NCBI RefSeq assembly: GCF_000025725.1
Contig: NC_013943.1
Span: 1,674,001-1,738,000 of the forward strand
DNA length: 64,000 nucleotides
Reading direction: 5' to 3'
DNA from: Denitrovibrio acetiphilus DSM 12809
Lineage (GTDB): Bacteria; Chrysiogenota; Deferribacteres; Deferribacterales; Geovibrionaceae
Each line of letters opens with the position of its first letter. The first letter of the stretch is position 1. The position numbers were made by a program, and so were the translations under genes. Below, piece by piece: positions 1-8,535 of the stretch. The notes under the pieces are model-generated. The model searched no databases and had not been told where the DNA came from. It saw nothing but the letters and a program-made list of their open reading frames with translations.

Positions 1-1066
1 TGCTGCTGTATCTGAAAAATACATTTTCAAACACAACAGATGAATCCTGTGGTTCTTTTGGGGTTTCACTGACAGACAGAACGGGAGAATTGAGTACTTC
101 ATTTATTCTGAAAGCCCCCGCCTGAGATTTTTTTATAAAATTATTCAGCCACATTAAGGGCATCATAGCATCAGCCATACCTGTACTCATCATAAGTGCC
201 GCTACAAATGCAGAGAACGACAAAGTTCCTGCCGATTTGAAATATATACCCGCAGCGGTTACAGCCAGCAAAGTAGGAATGGGGCTGAGTATGAGCAGAC
301 CTATCCTTGCAGGAATGCCCGTGGCATTTATCCACTCTTTCAGCCCTTTCTTATAAATATCCAAAGCGGTCTGATATCTCATAAAAGAGCTTTTACCATC
401 GTCAAATGTTCGTACCACAGGCATTGCCTGAACGAACTCTATGACGGCAGAATTTATCATCTCCTGCCCTTCTTCATATTTTTTTCGGTATGATGCGGCA
501 TCACGCATTACAAACCCCATCACAGTGAAACCGATAACCAGTACAATCGTACTGACAAGAGCTAGCCGCCAGTCAATTATAAACATCAACGCCATAGACG
601 CTACGGGCGCAGCTATCGTGCGTCCTATGAAAGGAGTGCTGTCCGCTACGAACGCATGCAGACTCATCACATCATCCACCATAACCTTTTTCAACGCACC
701 CGACCCTGTTGTTAAAATATACCCCATAGGAACCTTTGCTAAATGACCGGCTATTCTGGTACGAAGGATCTCTTCCAGAGCAAAAGCACCGTTGTGCGAA
801 ACTTTAAAAGCATAGGTTCTGAAAATAAAAGCGATTGCTGTCAGCAGTATGGTTAACCATACTGATTCCCACACTCCGAACCTAAAACCGATAAACTCTG
901 TCTCACCGCCGTTTACCAGCGCACCAACAGCCAGTGCCATAAAAAGCATGGCTCCTACAGCAGAAAATGCGCTGAGACCAGCAAGTGTTATACCTGCTTT
1001 GATTTCAAACATAACAGGAGCCATGATGCTCCACAGCCCCTGTTTCATAGTATTATTCTTTTTCAT
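1..1066 (-). CDS. ABC transporter, fused membrane/ATPase subunit of the siderophore-import (IrtA/YbtP-like) type, partial at window edge
   Basis: The reading frame is open from an ATG at 1066 to the left edge, about 355 codons, so the C-terminal ATPase domain lies outside. The translation has several hydrophobic segments in the first 300 residues, typical of the six-helix ABC exporter-type membrane domain. It ends with VFENVFFRYSS, the usual start of an ABC nucleotide-binding domain. The gene follows a TonB-dependent receptor with no gap: the receptor stop at 1073-1075 lies just upstream of this ATG. In yersiniabactin and mycobactin systems such exporter-fold proteins import ferric siderophore across the inner membrane, and the neighbours here (receptor, HemP, TonB, AraC regulator) support that role. 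The substrate is inferred. A second half-transporter may lie beyond the edge. There is no strong ribosome binding site, so translational coupling to the receptor is likely. Confidence 0.8.
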   Translation of the reverse strand, partial: MKKNNTMKQGLWSIMAPVMFEIKAGITLAGLSAFSAVGAMLFMALAVGALVNGGETEFIGFRFGVWESVWLTILLTAIAFIFRTYAFKVSHNGAFALEEILRTRIAGHLAKVPMGYILTTGSGALKKVMVDDVMSLHAFVADSTPFIGRTIAAPVASMALMFIIDWRLALVSTIVLVIGFTVMGFVMRDAASYRKKYEEGQEMINSAVIEFVQAMPVVRTFDDGKSSFMRYQTALDIYKKGLKEWINATGIPARIGLLILSPIPTLLAVTAAGIYFKSAGTLSFSAFVAALMMSTGMADAMMPLMWLNNFIKKSQAGAFRINEVLNSPVLSVSETPKEPQDSSVVFENVFFRYSS

Positions 1067-1072
1067 TTTGCA

Positions 1073-3259
1073 TCAGAAATAATATGCGGCGCCAACGCCA
1101 AGGATACGCCCTCTGGAAGGCATGCCAACGATAACATCCGCGCCATCCACCATAGATGCTCCGTAGTTCCAGCCATAGAGGTCATAAACTTTATCCAATA
1201 TGTTATCACCCCACACATAGACTTCTAAGTTTTCACTCATTACTCCTATGCGGAAATCAAGTTTGTTATAAGAGTCAAGTTCAAATGTGTTTGCAGGATC
1301 CCCTTCTCTGCTGCCGATATACCTGTTTGTCACAGTAGTAACAAGAGCAGGTGCTTTAAATCCCCAGAAAGGCTTCAGCGAAAGACTGTGAGCAATCGAA
1401 ACTGTTGCGTTCCACTCGGGAGAGTTTGGAATACTGTTTCCTTCCTTCGCACCTGAGGTTGAGCCGCCCGGCACAGTTTTGATCTCTGCATCGGTGTAGC
1501 CAAAACCTGCTGTGATGGTGAACCCGCCCCCCGGTTTAACAAAACCGCTGAACTCTGCACCTTTGCTCTCTGTATCAAAATTCTCCACGTCAGATACTCT
1601 ATCCATGTGGTTCCATACCATCACATGGTCATCTTTTATATCGTTATAAAAGAATGCAACGTTTAAGCCTGATTTACCATTCGGAGCTTCAAACTTTGCC
1701 CCCAGTTCAAAACTATCTATTTCAGCTTCGTCATATATAAGATCGTTATCGTATCCGTTTATAAACGCGTTTCCCCAGTCGTTATATCCTTTTGCCTTAT
1801 GCCCTCTGGCATAAGTAAGATAAACATTCGTATCCTCACGCACAGCATAGCTTACAGAAACTCTCCCTGTTCCATAGGATTCAGACATTTCATCAGAATC
1901 AGAGGCTGTTCTGATTGTGCTGGGGTTTGATGGATTAGCCGTCCAGTCTGTATCATACTCCTTTTTATCCCACGTATAACGCAAACCGCCGGTAAGTTTC
2001 AGTTTATCAGTTACAGGGTATGTAACCTCACCAAAAACGCCAATGTCTGTGGTTTCGAAAGTTTTATACAGATCAGCATTGTACCAACCAATACTGTAAA
2101 ACGTGTCGTAAGCATCAACATTATTCAGGTCTCTTTCAGACCTGTAATAGTTTGCTCCGGTAACCCAGAAGATATCACTTCCGGACTTTGAGCTTAAGCG
2201 CAATTCCTGACTAAAAGCCTTCTGTTCTAGCTCTCTGGTCATAGACCCTTCGGGTACGAATCCATAAAATTCTCTATATATCATCCCGTTATAGATATAC
2301 TGCTGCTGGTTTGCATCGGTGTGAACATACCCGGTAACAGAAGTAAAATCAAAAGCGCTGAATTCATGCTCGAAAATAAGAGTAAATCTATCAACACTCT
2401 TCTCAGTATCATAACTGTCTTTTGGAATATCAGTTTTCTGTTCGTCATCATACGGAGCAAGGATATCAGCTCCTGTCATGTTGTCTATATCTTCATGACC
2501 TATAGAAAACGTTACATCAGTTTTGTCTGTTGGTTCCCACAGCAGTGTAGCTCGGACAGCAAAGTTCCGAGGTTCTGTGATGGGTTCAGTAGAATTATAA
2601 TACTCGACCTGATTGTCATAGCCCGAATACTTCGCAGCCAGACGCATACTTACAGTTTTGGAAACAGGACCGCTTACAGCACCTTCTGTGAGAAACGTAT
2701 TTTCTGTCCCATACTCTCCTTTAAGATACCCTTCAAGATGTCTGGTAGGCTTCTTGGTTATAATATTAATCGCACCTGCTTCACTGTTTCTGCCCATCAG
2801 AGTACCTTGCGGACCTTTCAGGATCTCAACACGCTCTATGTCCATAATATTAAGTGTTGCTGATGCTACAGCCTGAGGTACACCATCTACATTGATAACA
2901 ACAGATGTGTCATCCATGCTAACTGATTCGAGGGAACCCACCCCTCTTATTCTTATATTCCGCGTATCAGAACCGCCATAGGTGTCAACTTCTATCCCCG
3001 GAGTCTGCCGCAAAGCGTCTTCCAGATTGGCAAGTCTGCGGTTTTCAAGTTCGTTTCCGCTTATCACACTCAGGCTGAAGGGAACGTCTTTTGCGGACTC
3101 TTCCGCCTTTCTGGCAGTCACTGTCGTAGACTGAAGTGTCTGCACTTTCTCCGCTTCCGCCACCCCTAAGCCTTCTTTCCCCTCCTGGGCAAAAATGGTG
3201 AAAGGTACGAGTAAAATTATCAACAAAAAGCTAGATCTGCTTAATGCACCAATATTCAT
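1073..3259 (-). CDS. TonB-dependent outer-membrane siderophore receptor
   Basis: About 728 residues, a normal length for the family. A signal peptide (hydrophobic stretch ending FTIFAQ) is followed by a plug domain with the typical RIRGVG and GPQGTLMGRN segments (roughly residues 100-165), then a long beta-barrel ending in a C-terminal aromatic residue (AAYYF), as outer-membrane proteins do. An in-frame ATG lies 15 bases upstream at 3274, but GGAGGA sits just before the ATG at 3259, so I place the start there. It should bind a ferric chelate at the cell surface and pass it to the periplasm using energy from the TonB complex encoded upstream. The ABC importer gene follows directly. Plug wording resembles FyuA-type receptors, but ligand identity cannot be read from sequence. 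Confidence 0.9.
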   Translation of the reverse strand: MNIGALSRSSFLLIILLVPFTIFAQEGKEGLGVAEAEKVQTLQSTTVTARKAEESAKDVPFSLSVISGNELENRRLANLEDALRQTPGIEVDTYGGSDTRNIRIRGVGSLESVSMDDTSVVINVDGVPQAVASATLNIMDIERVEILKGPQGTLMGRNSEAGAINIITKKPTRHLEGYLKGEYGTENTFLTEGAVSGPVSKTVSMRLAAKYSGYDNQVEYYNSTEPITEPRNFAVRATLLWEPTDKTDVTFSIGHEDIDNMTGADILAPYDDEQKTDIPKDSYDTEKSVDRFTLIFEHEFSAFDFTSVTGYVHTDANQQQYIYNGMIYREFYGFVPEGSMTRELEQKAFSQELRLSSKSGSDIFWVTGANYYRSERDLNNVDAYDTFYSIGWYNADLYKTFETTDIGVFGEVTYPVTDKLKLTGGLRYTWDKKEYDTDWTANPSNPSTIRTASDSDEMSESYGTGRVSVSYAVREDTNVYLTYARGHKAKGYNDWGNAFINGYDNDLIYDEAEIDSFELGAKFEAPNGKSGLNVAFFYNDIKDDHVMVWNHMDRVSDVENFDTESKGAEFSGFVKPGGGFTITAGFGYTDAEIKTVPGGSTSGAKEGNSIPNSPEWNATVSIAHSLSLKPFWGFKAPALVTTVTNRYIGSREGDPANTFELDSYNKLDFRIGVMSENLEVYVWGDNILDKVYDLYGWNYGASMVDGADVIVGMPSRGRILGVGAAYYF

Positions 3260-3321
3260 CTGTGAGTCCTCCATATTTTATAGCTGGCTACAGGCTGGTG
3301 CTTTGGCTGGCTTATTCGTTT

Positions 3322-3471
3322 CTATTTGGTGAGAAGAAGTTTCCTCTCTTTCGTCATACGTAATGTATACATCTGTCCTTCATGTTCGATGTATACCAGT
3401 GACCTGTTTTCCAGCAGAGCTTTACTGTTTATGATCTTTGTCTGCTTATCTGTGTCAAAGTTTTTCTTCAT
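3322..3471 (-). CDS. hemP: HemP-family hemin/iron uptake protein (49 aa)
   Basis: A 49-residue reading frame starts at the ATG at 3471 with GGGAG a few bases upstream. Its core (INSKALLENRS, then VYIEHEGQMYTLRMT, ending KLLLTK) matches the HemP pattern: a short N-terminal linker, a conserved S.xLL.G segment, then a beta-hairpin ending L.LTK. HemP proteins are small and often encoded just before TonB-dependent heme or siderophore receptors. In some bacteria they act as transcriptional activators of the receptor gene. Here it lies between the TonB/TPR genes and the receptor, exactly in that position. It is short enough to be missed by length cut-offs. Family assignment is by motif and place; the mechanism is not shown by the sequence. 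Confidence 0.8.
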   Translation of the reverse strand: MKKNFDTDKQTKIINSKALLENRSLVYIEHEGQMYTLRMTKERKLLLTK

Positions 3472-3490
3472 TTTATGTCTCCCTACCCCA

Positions 3491-4624
3491 TCAGTTAGCA
3501 TCAGCCATAAGACTGTTTACGGCATTAAGTCCGCTTTGAGCAGTTTTCCGGAAAGCAGGTATTGTCAGTGCCTTTTCGTATGCCGTCTTAACTGTATTCA
3601 GATCGTTTACATGCCATGCACATACAGCCAGAAGCATAAGGGAATCACCGTCCCTCTGTTCGGAATTTTTAAGAGTTTCCAATGCTCTGCTGTACTCTCC
3701 TGCCTGATACAAATACTTCCCTTTCAGTTTATAATACTTATCTCTGTTTTTGCCTGACTCAATAAGACCATCAGTTATCCTGACAGCATTTAAATAATCC
3801 CCGCCAATCGCATAATGTTCTGCCAGATGTATCAGCTCTTCCTCTGTTCTGCTTATTTTCGCAAGGGTTTCCGCTGCTCTGACAGGCGCACCTGCATAGC
3901 TGTATATGTCTGCGAGATTCATAATATCACCCCGCTTCGGAGATTCTATACTGTAAGCTGTTTCAATAGCCGAGGCGGCATTACTGAACTGCTCCATATT
4001 AAGGTAGACCTGTGCCGTCACCCGCCACATTTTTGCGTCTTGTGGAAACTTTTCAAGATAATCTCTCAGCAGCACAGATGCTGAACGCCATCGTTTCATC
4101 TCCATTTTCACCGTAACAGCGAGTTTAACCCATTCGGTTTCCGGTTCTTTATTCTTTGTCATCAGCTCTTCCAGCAGCCTGTCGGCTCCCTGCATATCCT
4201 CAATGAGATACAAAGAGACTGCGGCACGGAAAAGGTGCTCAGGATTCACTGTCATTCTATATAAACGATAAAAGTATTCATGAGCAGCAGAGTAATTTTT
4301 CAGCTCATATGCCGCCACAGCAGAGTTTCTGCACAGATCTTCATTCTCACTATATCTGCTTAAGCCTGCTGAAAATGCTGTATAGGCATCACGTACCCTC
4401 CCGTCTTTATAGTAAGCGTTCCCCAGTACAAGATAATAAAGACCTGCATCTTCGGAATTTGCCAACCTGTAGTCTTCCAGCTTAAGTATCGCTTCCGCAT
4501 ACTTATCCGCCCGCATCATCTGTTGTGCCTCATACAAAACTTTTGCGAGCTTCACAGGGAGCTTTTCTTCAGCTAAAGCGTAAACACTCCAGAACATCAT
4601 AAAAAAAACAATAATATATTTCAT
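3491..4624 (-). CDS. Periplasmic TPR protein of the TonB2-type cluster
   Basis: 377 residues with an N-terminal signal peptide (hydrophobic run ending YALAEE). The rest is a chain of tetratricopeptide-like helical pairs, for example the stretches with LVLGNAYYKDGRVRDAYTAF and YKLKGKYLYQAGEYSRALET. It starts 3 bases after the TonB stop codon, so the two are co-transcribed. Vibrio TonB2 clusters have the same order, with a TPR protein right after tonB2, where it contributes to iron uptake, probably by binding the cell wall or other TonB components. That role is carried over by synteny. No catalytic motif is visible. Confidence 0.82.
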   Translation of the reverse strand: MKYIIVFFMMFWSVYALAEEKLPVKLAKVLYEAQQMMRADKYAEAILKLEDYRLANSEDAGLYYLVLGNAYYKDGRVRDAYTAFSAGLSRYSENEDLCRNSAVAAYELKNYSAAHEYFYRLYRMTVNPEHLFRAAVSLYLIEDMQGADRLLEELMTKNKEPETEWVKLAVTVKMEMKRWRSASVLLRDYLEKFPQDAKMWRVTAQVYLNMEQFSNAASAIETAYSIESPKRGDIMNLADIYSYAGAPVRAAETLAKISRTEEELIHLAEHYAIGGDYLNAVRITDGLIESGKNRDKYYKLKGKYLYQAGEYSRALETLKNSEQRDGDSLMLLAVCAWHVNDLNTVKTAYEKALTIPAFRKTAQSGLNAVNSLMADAN

Positions 4625-4626
4625 AA

Positions 4627-5301
4627 CTACATCCTGAACTCAAAAGGTGCTACCACCCATGTATTCACAGGTTTACCGTCATATATCCCCGGTTTGAACC
4701 TCCAGCGAGCTATTGCGTTCCTCACTGCTTCGTCAAAGACGCCTTCAGGCTCAGAAGAAACGATCTGCATATCACTGACCTCTCCTGAACTTTTCACCAG
4801 AAATTTCAAAATGACTTTTCCGGTGACCTGTCTCCTCTTTGCCGTAAATGGATATACGGGGTCAGTCTTGTAAACAATAGAAGGCGGTGTATCAACCTCT
4901 CCTATATCGAAATTCAGCTTCACCCCTCCGGCAAAAGACCCGCCGCCCGCCGGTACACTGACAGCAACCCCGTCTGAAAGACTGGCATTTATATCAAACG
5001 ACAGATCAGGGAGTGAAACATCCAGCTTAGGTCTTGTCAGTTTATGAGCGGTATGTTTCAGGTTCATCTCCGGCAGTTTTTCAGGCTTCTTCTCTTCTTC
5101 CCTCTTTTTCTCTATCTCTTCATCCTGTCTTTTCATTGGCTTTTCCATGCTGAAACTGACAAAACTATCAATTATATCGCCGGGCTTCCCAGCCGTTGCA
5201 GCGGACAGAAAAGGGATTCCTATGAAAATCAGTAGATTTATCAGCACAGCCAGCACTACTGCGGAAAACAGGGTTATGCTGCCATTCAAATGCTTTTTCA
5301 T
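4627..5301 (-). CDS. tonB: TonB energy-transducing protein
   Basis: 224 residues: one N-terminal membrane helix (about residues 8-33), a charged Lys/Glu-rich spacer (residues 55-85) in place of the usual proline-rich one, and a canonical TonB C-terminal domain with DPVYPFTAKRRQVTGKVILKF and the ARWRFKPG motif near the end. It couples the proton motive force harvested by ExbB/ExbD to the outer-membrane receptor. It overlaps the exbD stop by one base and is followed 3 bases later by the TPR gene, so it is part of a tight operon. The short charged spacer resembles TonB2 proteins of vibrios. Confidence 0.92.
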   Translation of the reverse strand: MKKHLNGSITLFSAVVLAVLINLLIFIGIPFLSAATAGKPGDIIDSFVSFSMEKPMKRQDEEIEKKREEEKKPEKLPEMNLKHTAHKLTRPKLDVSLPDLSFDINASLSDGVAVSVPAGGGSFAGGVKLNFDIGEVDTPPSIVYKTDPVYPFTAKRRQVTGKVILKFLVKSSGEVSDMQIVSSEPEGVFDEAVRNAIARWRFKPGIYDGKPVNTWVVAPFEFRM

Positions 5302-5711
5302 TACTCTTTTCTCGCTGCTACGCTTATATTTTGCACACCTGCAAGACGACAGGCATCCAGAACATGTATAACCTCTCCGGTACGGCTGTTTTCATCTGCC
5401 GTTATAACAACGGACCCTTCTGGGGTTTCTGCCAGAAACCTTTCCATAAAACCTCGGACAGAGCGGATATCCGTTAATCTTCCATCCATATAAATCTGCC
5501 CCTCTTTGGTAACAGCAATTATCACATTTGTCTTTTCCTGTGTAACAGCACTGGCTGCTTTTGGTCTCTGGACATCCACACCGGATTCCTTGACAAAGCT
5601 TGTTGTTACTATAAAAAAGATCAGTAATATAAATATCATATCTATAAGGGGCGCCATATTTATCTCAACGGTACGCCCTCTTCTCAGGGAACTGTATTTT
5701 CTGTTTCTCAT
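5301..5711 (-). CDS. exbD: Biopolymer transporter ExbD
   Basis: 136 residues with the ExbD/TolR plan: a short cytoplasmic N-terminus, a single membrane helix preceded by NMAPLIDMIFILLIFFIVTT, and a periplasmic domain. The aspartate in PLIDMIF is the protonatable membrane residue of the family. It forms the proton-driven stator with ExbB and acts on TonB. The start codon overlaps the exbB stop in an ATGA arrangement, which suggests translational coupling. Confidence 0.93.
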   Translation of the reverse strand: MRNRKYSSLRRGRTVEINMAPLIDMIFILLIFFIVTTSFVKESGVDVQRPKAASAVTQEKTNVIIAVTKEGQIYMDGRLTDIRSVRGFMERFLAETPEGSVVITADENSRTGEVIHVLDACRLAGVQNISVAARKE

Positions 5712-6304
5712 TTCTCCAGCTCCTTTATCAGCATATGCCCAAAGAGATGTATTCTGTCCTGAGTAACAGAAGCTCTCCTGCGCAGAAAACTCCCCATAAC
5801 AAGCCCCGGCACCGCAACCACCAGCCCTGCCTGTGTCGTAACAAGGGCTACAGAAATCCCGGATGCCATCGCTCTCGGGTTGCCTGTTCCGTAGTATGAA
5901 ATAACGTTAAACGTATCTATCATCCCTGACACTGTCCCGAAAAGACCGAAAAGAGGCGCGGCAGATGCCAGTATCAACACAGTATTCACATGCTGAGAGA
6001 TACCGCTTGTCACAGTGCTAAGATAGCTGTTAAGCATCCTGTTGCGGTATTTCCCCGACAGAAATATGGACTCCCTCGCAAACTGCATTACATCCTTCTG
6101 CCATGCAGCACCTACGTGCGTACCCGCTCTGAAACCTTCCATGCACTCCTCAAAGCTGACTTCGCTCTTCCTTATCTGCACGAACTGAAATGCCTTCATA
6201 AATATCAGAAGCCACATAAACAGCGATGAAATCAGGAGAGCCGGCATAACGATACCACCGCTCTGGAAATGCTGAATAGTGTTCTCAAAGGTCTCAGACA
6301 GCAT
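5708..6304 (-). CDS. exbB: ExbB / TolQ / MotA family proton channel
   Basis: 198 residues. A membrane helix near residues 18-40 is followed by a cytoplasmic loop and two further helices. The conserved PLFGLFGTVSGMIDTF motif (around residues 115-131) and the GISVALVTTQAGLVVAVPGL helix define the MotA/TolQ/ExbB domain. Together with ExbD it forms the proton channel that powers TonB. The start overlaps the stop of the larger TtpC-like gene by one base. It is short and lacks the periplasmic N-terminal extension of enterobacterial ExbB, as in Vibrio ExbB2. Confidence 0.92.
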   Translation of the reverse strand: MLSETFENTIQHFQSGGIVMPALLISSLFMWLLIFMKAFQFVQIRKSEVSFEECMEGFRAGTHVGAAWQKDVMQFARESIFLSGKYRNRMLNSYLSTVTSGISQHVNTVLILASAAPLFGLFGTVSGMIDTFNVISYYGTGNPRAMASGISVALVTTQAGLVVAVPGLVMGSFLRRRASVTQDRIHLFGHMLIKELEK

Positions 6305-7683
6305 CAGAAGCTCCTTGTACTGTCTTTCTTAAGAAGGGCAACAGCAAAACGTGTCCCCTTCTCTTCTATGTCATTAAGTATCCTATCCACCCTGCGCTCA
6401 AGCATATGGTGGAAAAGCATAACCGGAATTGCAACGGCAAGCCCTAGCTGTGTTGTAACAAGAGCCTCGGATATCCCCCCTGACATCATACGGGGATCAC
6501 CTGTACCAAAGATTGTGAGGATATTAAATGTGTTTATCATTCCCGTAACTGTCCCCAAAAGCCCCAGAAGGGGCGCAACGGCAGCTAGTATGTTCAGAGT
6601 GGGCAGAAACCTTTCCATCCTCGGCAGCTCACGAAGTATCGCTTCCTGCATGGCGTTTTCTATAACTTCCTGAGTTTCACCTATATAGCCCATTGTGCTT
6701 TTAAGTATTCTACATGTCGGAAAGGCAGAGTTTTCTGCACAAAACTTATCACAGCCCTCCCAGTCGCTCCTTTCTGCGAACTCCATTATCATGTCCATCC
6801 TTTTACCGGATGTAGATTTTATCCGGCTGAGTACAAAAGCTCTCTCCAGTATGAGAATAAGAGCAATAAGCCCCACACCAAGAATAGGATAAACAAGAAT
6901 CCCGCCAGCCTTGATTGTGGATAAAAAGGATGCTCCGCCATCTTCGAACTGCTTGAACATAAGCCCGCCGGAAAAGTCCAGCGGAAACACCTTCGCCTTC
7001 TTCAATGCGTTCTCGGCAGATGAGGGGAGCTTACCGCTTAATGCCAGCAGTTTATCCCCCTGCTCGTTGGGCTTCAGCAGCCCGTACCTGTTGTCATTTT
7101 TAAAATAAGTAACAAACCGCCCCAAGCGTATTATCTCAGCACTTTCAATGCTTCCGTCAGGAGCAATAACATCCCCTTCATAGGTAACCACTTCTCCTGA
7201 AGCCGACATCTCGTGAAAGTAAATATCCACAAGTTTTCTTATGTTTGCTATACCCGGAAACCTGTCGTCATCCAGCATAGTCTGAACCTCAGCAATCCTT
7301 TCGGGTCTGGCTGCCGTAACGGGGTTGGCATGAATCATCTCATCCGCTTCTTTTGCAGAGGCTCTCACAGCCCCTTCCAAAGCTTTTATTTCATCCTGCC
7401 TGCTTGTCAGCTCTTCTGAAAGTTTATTCTCCACATCCAGCAGTTTTTCAAATTCACTGCGTTTCGCTTTGTATTCCCTCTCCAGAATAGACACTTCTGC
7501 TTTTATACTTTTAAGACTCGCCTTTGATTCCTTCTGCTGTTGATTAATCCTCTCCGAAAACTGAACATTTTCACTTTGAACAGCTTTTATATTCTCCTTC
7601 ATCTTTTCCGCAGGTGTCCCCTGCGCGAAAACGAAGGAAGGGAGCGCTATCAGAACGAATAAAAGAATTCTGCTATTTGACAT
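6304..7683 (-). CDS. TtpC-like protein: coiled coil fused to a MotA/TolQ/ExbB domain
   Basis: 459 residues in two parts. After a signal peptide (ending SFVFAQ) residues 25-125 form a predicted coiled coil rich in Lys, Glu and Gln. The C-terminal third carries a complete ExbB-like domain with PLLGLLGTVTGMINTF and GISEALVTTQLGLAVAIPV. In Vibrio the equivalent protein, TtpC, is a fourth essential member of the TonB2 complex, and the order DUF3450-TtpC-ExbB-ExbD-TonB-TPR is the same here. The long periplasmic part probably spans towards the outer membrane or peptidoglycan. The start overlaps the DUF3450 stop by 11 bases. Confidence 0.88.
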   Translation of the reverse strand: MSNSRILLFVLIALPSFVFAQGTPAEKMKENIKAVQSENVQFSERINQQQKESKASLKSIKAEVSILEREYKAKRSEFEKLLDVENKLSEELTSRQDEIKALEGAVRASAKEADEMIHANPVTAARPERIAEVQTMLDDDRFPGIANIRKLVDIYFHEMSASGEVVTYEGDVIAPDGSIESAEIIRLGRFVTYFKNDNRYGLLKPNEQGDKLLALSGKLPSSAENALKKAKVFPLDFSGGLMFKQFEDGGASFLSTIKAGGILVYPILGVGLIALILILERAFVLSRIKSTSGKRMDMIMEFAERSDWEGCDKFCAENSAFPTCRILKSTMGYIGETQEVIENAMQEAILRELPRMERFLPTLNILAAVAPLLGLLGTVTGMINTFNILTIFGTGDPRMMSGGISEALVTTQLGLAVAIPVMLFHHMLERRVDRILNDIEEKGTRFAVALLKKDSTRSF

Positions 7684-8434
7684 TCTGCACCCCTTTTGCA
7701 GACACAGGCAGATAGATAACTTCCATCACCCTCTTTCTGTCTGCGATTTCAACAGCTTTTACCAGCTCAGACTTATATTTTTCTTCCATATCAATCCATT
7801 TTTGTTCGTTATATGAGTAATACCCGTAACGCTTTTTATCCGGTGTCATATAGTAATAACCTAATCTGCCGAACCGGATCACCTCAGCGGTGAGCATACT
7901 GCCGTCTATCTCCAGCTCCGTTACTCTGCTTTCAATACTTTTGCCGTACTCTGACTCAACCTGAAGAGCCTCCAGCACACGCCTGAGCTTCTCACCTGCT
8001 GACAATTTATAATCAGCAAGAGAGGTTCGGAGCATATTCAGCCTTGCACGCCGCTCCTCCTCGAGAAATGGTATGTCCTCTGCAACAAAGCCGTTTAATC
8101 TGTCCACTGTCTCATCAAGATAAGGCTCAAGCTCTTCGGCAATCTTAGCCAGTTCATCTTTCTTCCGCTTAAGTTCTTCGATATTTTCCCTGATAGTAAC
8201 GATATACCTTTCATATTGCTCTATACGTTTCTCCAGCCATACCTTCTGACTATTCATCTCCCTGATCTTTTCTTCATTTCCTGCTTTCTCACCTTGAAAT
8301 TTAACATTCTTGCTGTTCAGCTCTGACTGTTTATCAACTTCACTTTTGAAAGTCTTATTAAGGTTCGTCAGTTCTGCCGCAAAGCTCCCGGTTACCGCGA
8401 AAATTGTTAAAAATAATACAGTTATCAGTTTCAT
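7673..8434 (-). CDS. DUF3450-family periplasmic coiled-coil protein
   Basis: 253 residues with a signal peptide (LFLTIFAVTGSFAA) and a long charged coiled coil covering about residues 25-130. A small C-terminal domain has LEIDGSMLTAEVIRFGRLGYYYMTPD, closely paralleled in the middle of the next protein (VIAPDGSIESAEIIRLGRFVTYFKND), which suggests the two share a periplasmic module. DUF3450 proteins open TonB2-type clusters in marine gammaproteobacteria, and their role is not well defined. As first gene of the run it sits directly below a Fur-box-like site and a direct-repeat operator, so it marks the start of an iron-regulated operon of at least nine genes. Confidence 0.85.
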   Translation of the reverse strand: MKLITVLFLTIFAVTGSFAAELTNLNKTFKSEVDKQSELNSKNVKFQGEKAGNEEKIREMNSQKVWLEKRIEQYERYIVTIRENIEELKRKKDELAKIAEELEPYLDETVDRLNGFVAEDIPFLEEERRARLNMLRTSLADYKLSAGEKLRRVLEALQVESEYGKSIESRVTELEIDGSMLTAEVIRFGRLGYYYMTPDKKRYGYYSYNEQKWIDMEEKYKSELVKAVEIADRKRVMEVIYLPVSAKGVQNVK

Positions 8435-8462
8435 AAACTTCCCTATTTATATTTCATTTTTT

Positions 8463-8481
8463 GATAATGAGAATCATTATA
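8463..8481. promoter_or_regulatory. Fur-box-like operator upstream of the TonB operon
   Basis: The sequence GATAATGAGAATCATTATA matches the classical 19-bp Fur consensus (GATAATGATAATCATTATC) at 17 of 19 positions. It lies 29 bases before the DUF3450 start, where a promoter is expected. Iron-loaded Fur should repress the operon here. Confidence 0.85.
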
Positions 8482-8500
8482 CATATTTACAATATGTTTA

Positions 8501-8528
8501 ATACCCGATAACGGATAATTTATACCCG
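8501..8528. promoter_or_regulatory. Direct-repeat operator, copy 1 (probable AraC-family site)
   Basis: On the minus strand CGGGTAT occurs twice with a 21-bp period, separated by an AT-rich spacer containing TTATCCGTTATC. The same arrangement occurs at 12915-12942 before the RND operon. Two heptamers spaced by two helical turns on one DNA face is the usual binding pattern of AraC-family activators, and such a regulator is encoded at 13125. This copy lies just upstream of the Fur-like site, as expected for an activator. Confidence 0.7.
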
Positions 8529-8535
8529 CATATGT

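Noticed and set aside
441-1082. Plus-strand open frames in the left-edge region
   Set aside because: They lie opposite the ABC transporter frame, have no ribosome sites and read as low-quality hydrophobic translations of its complement.
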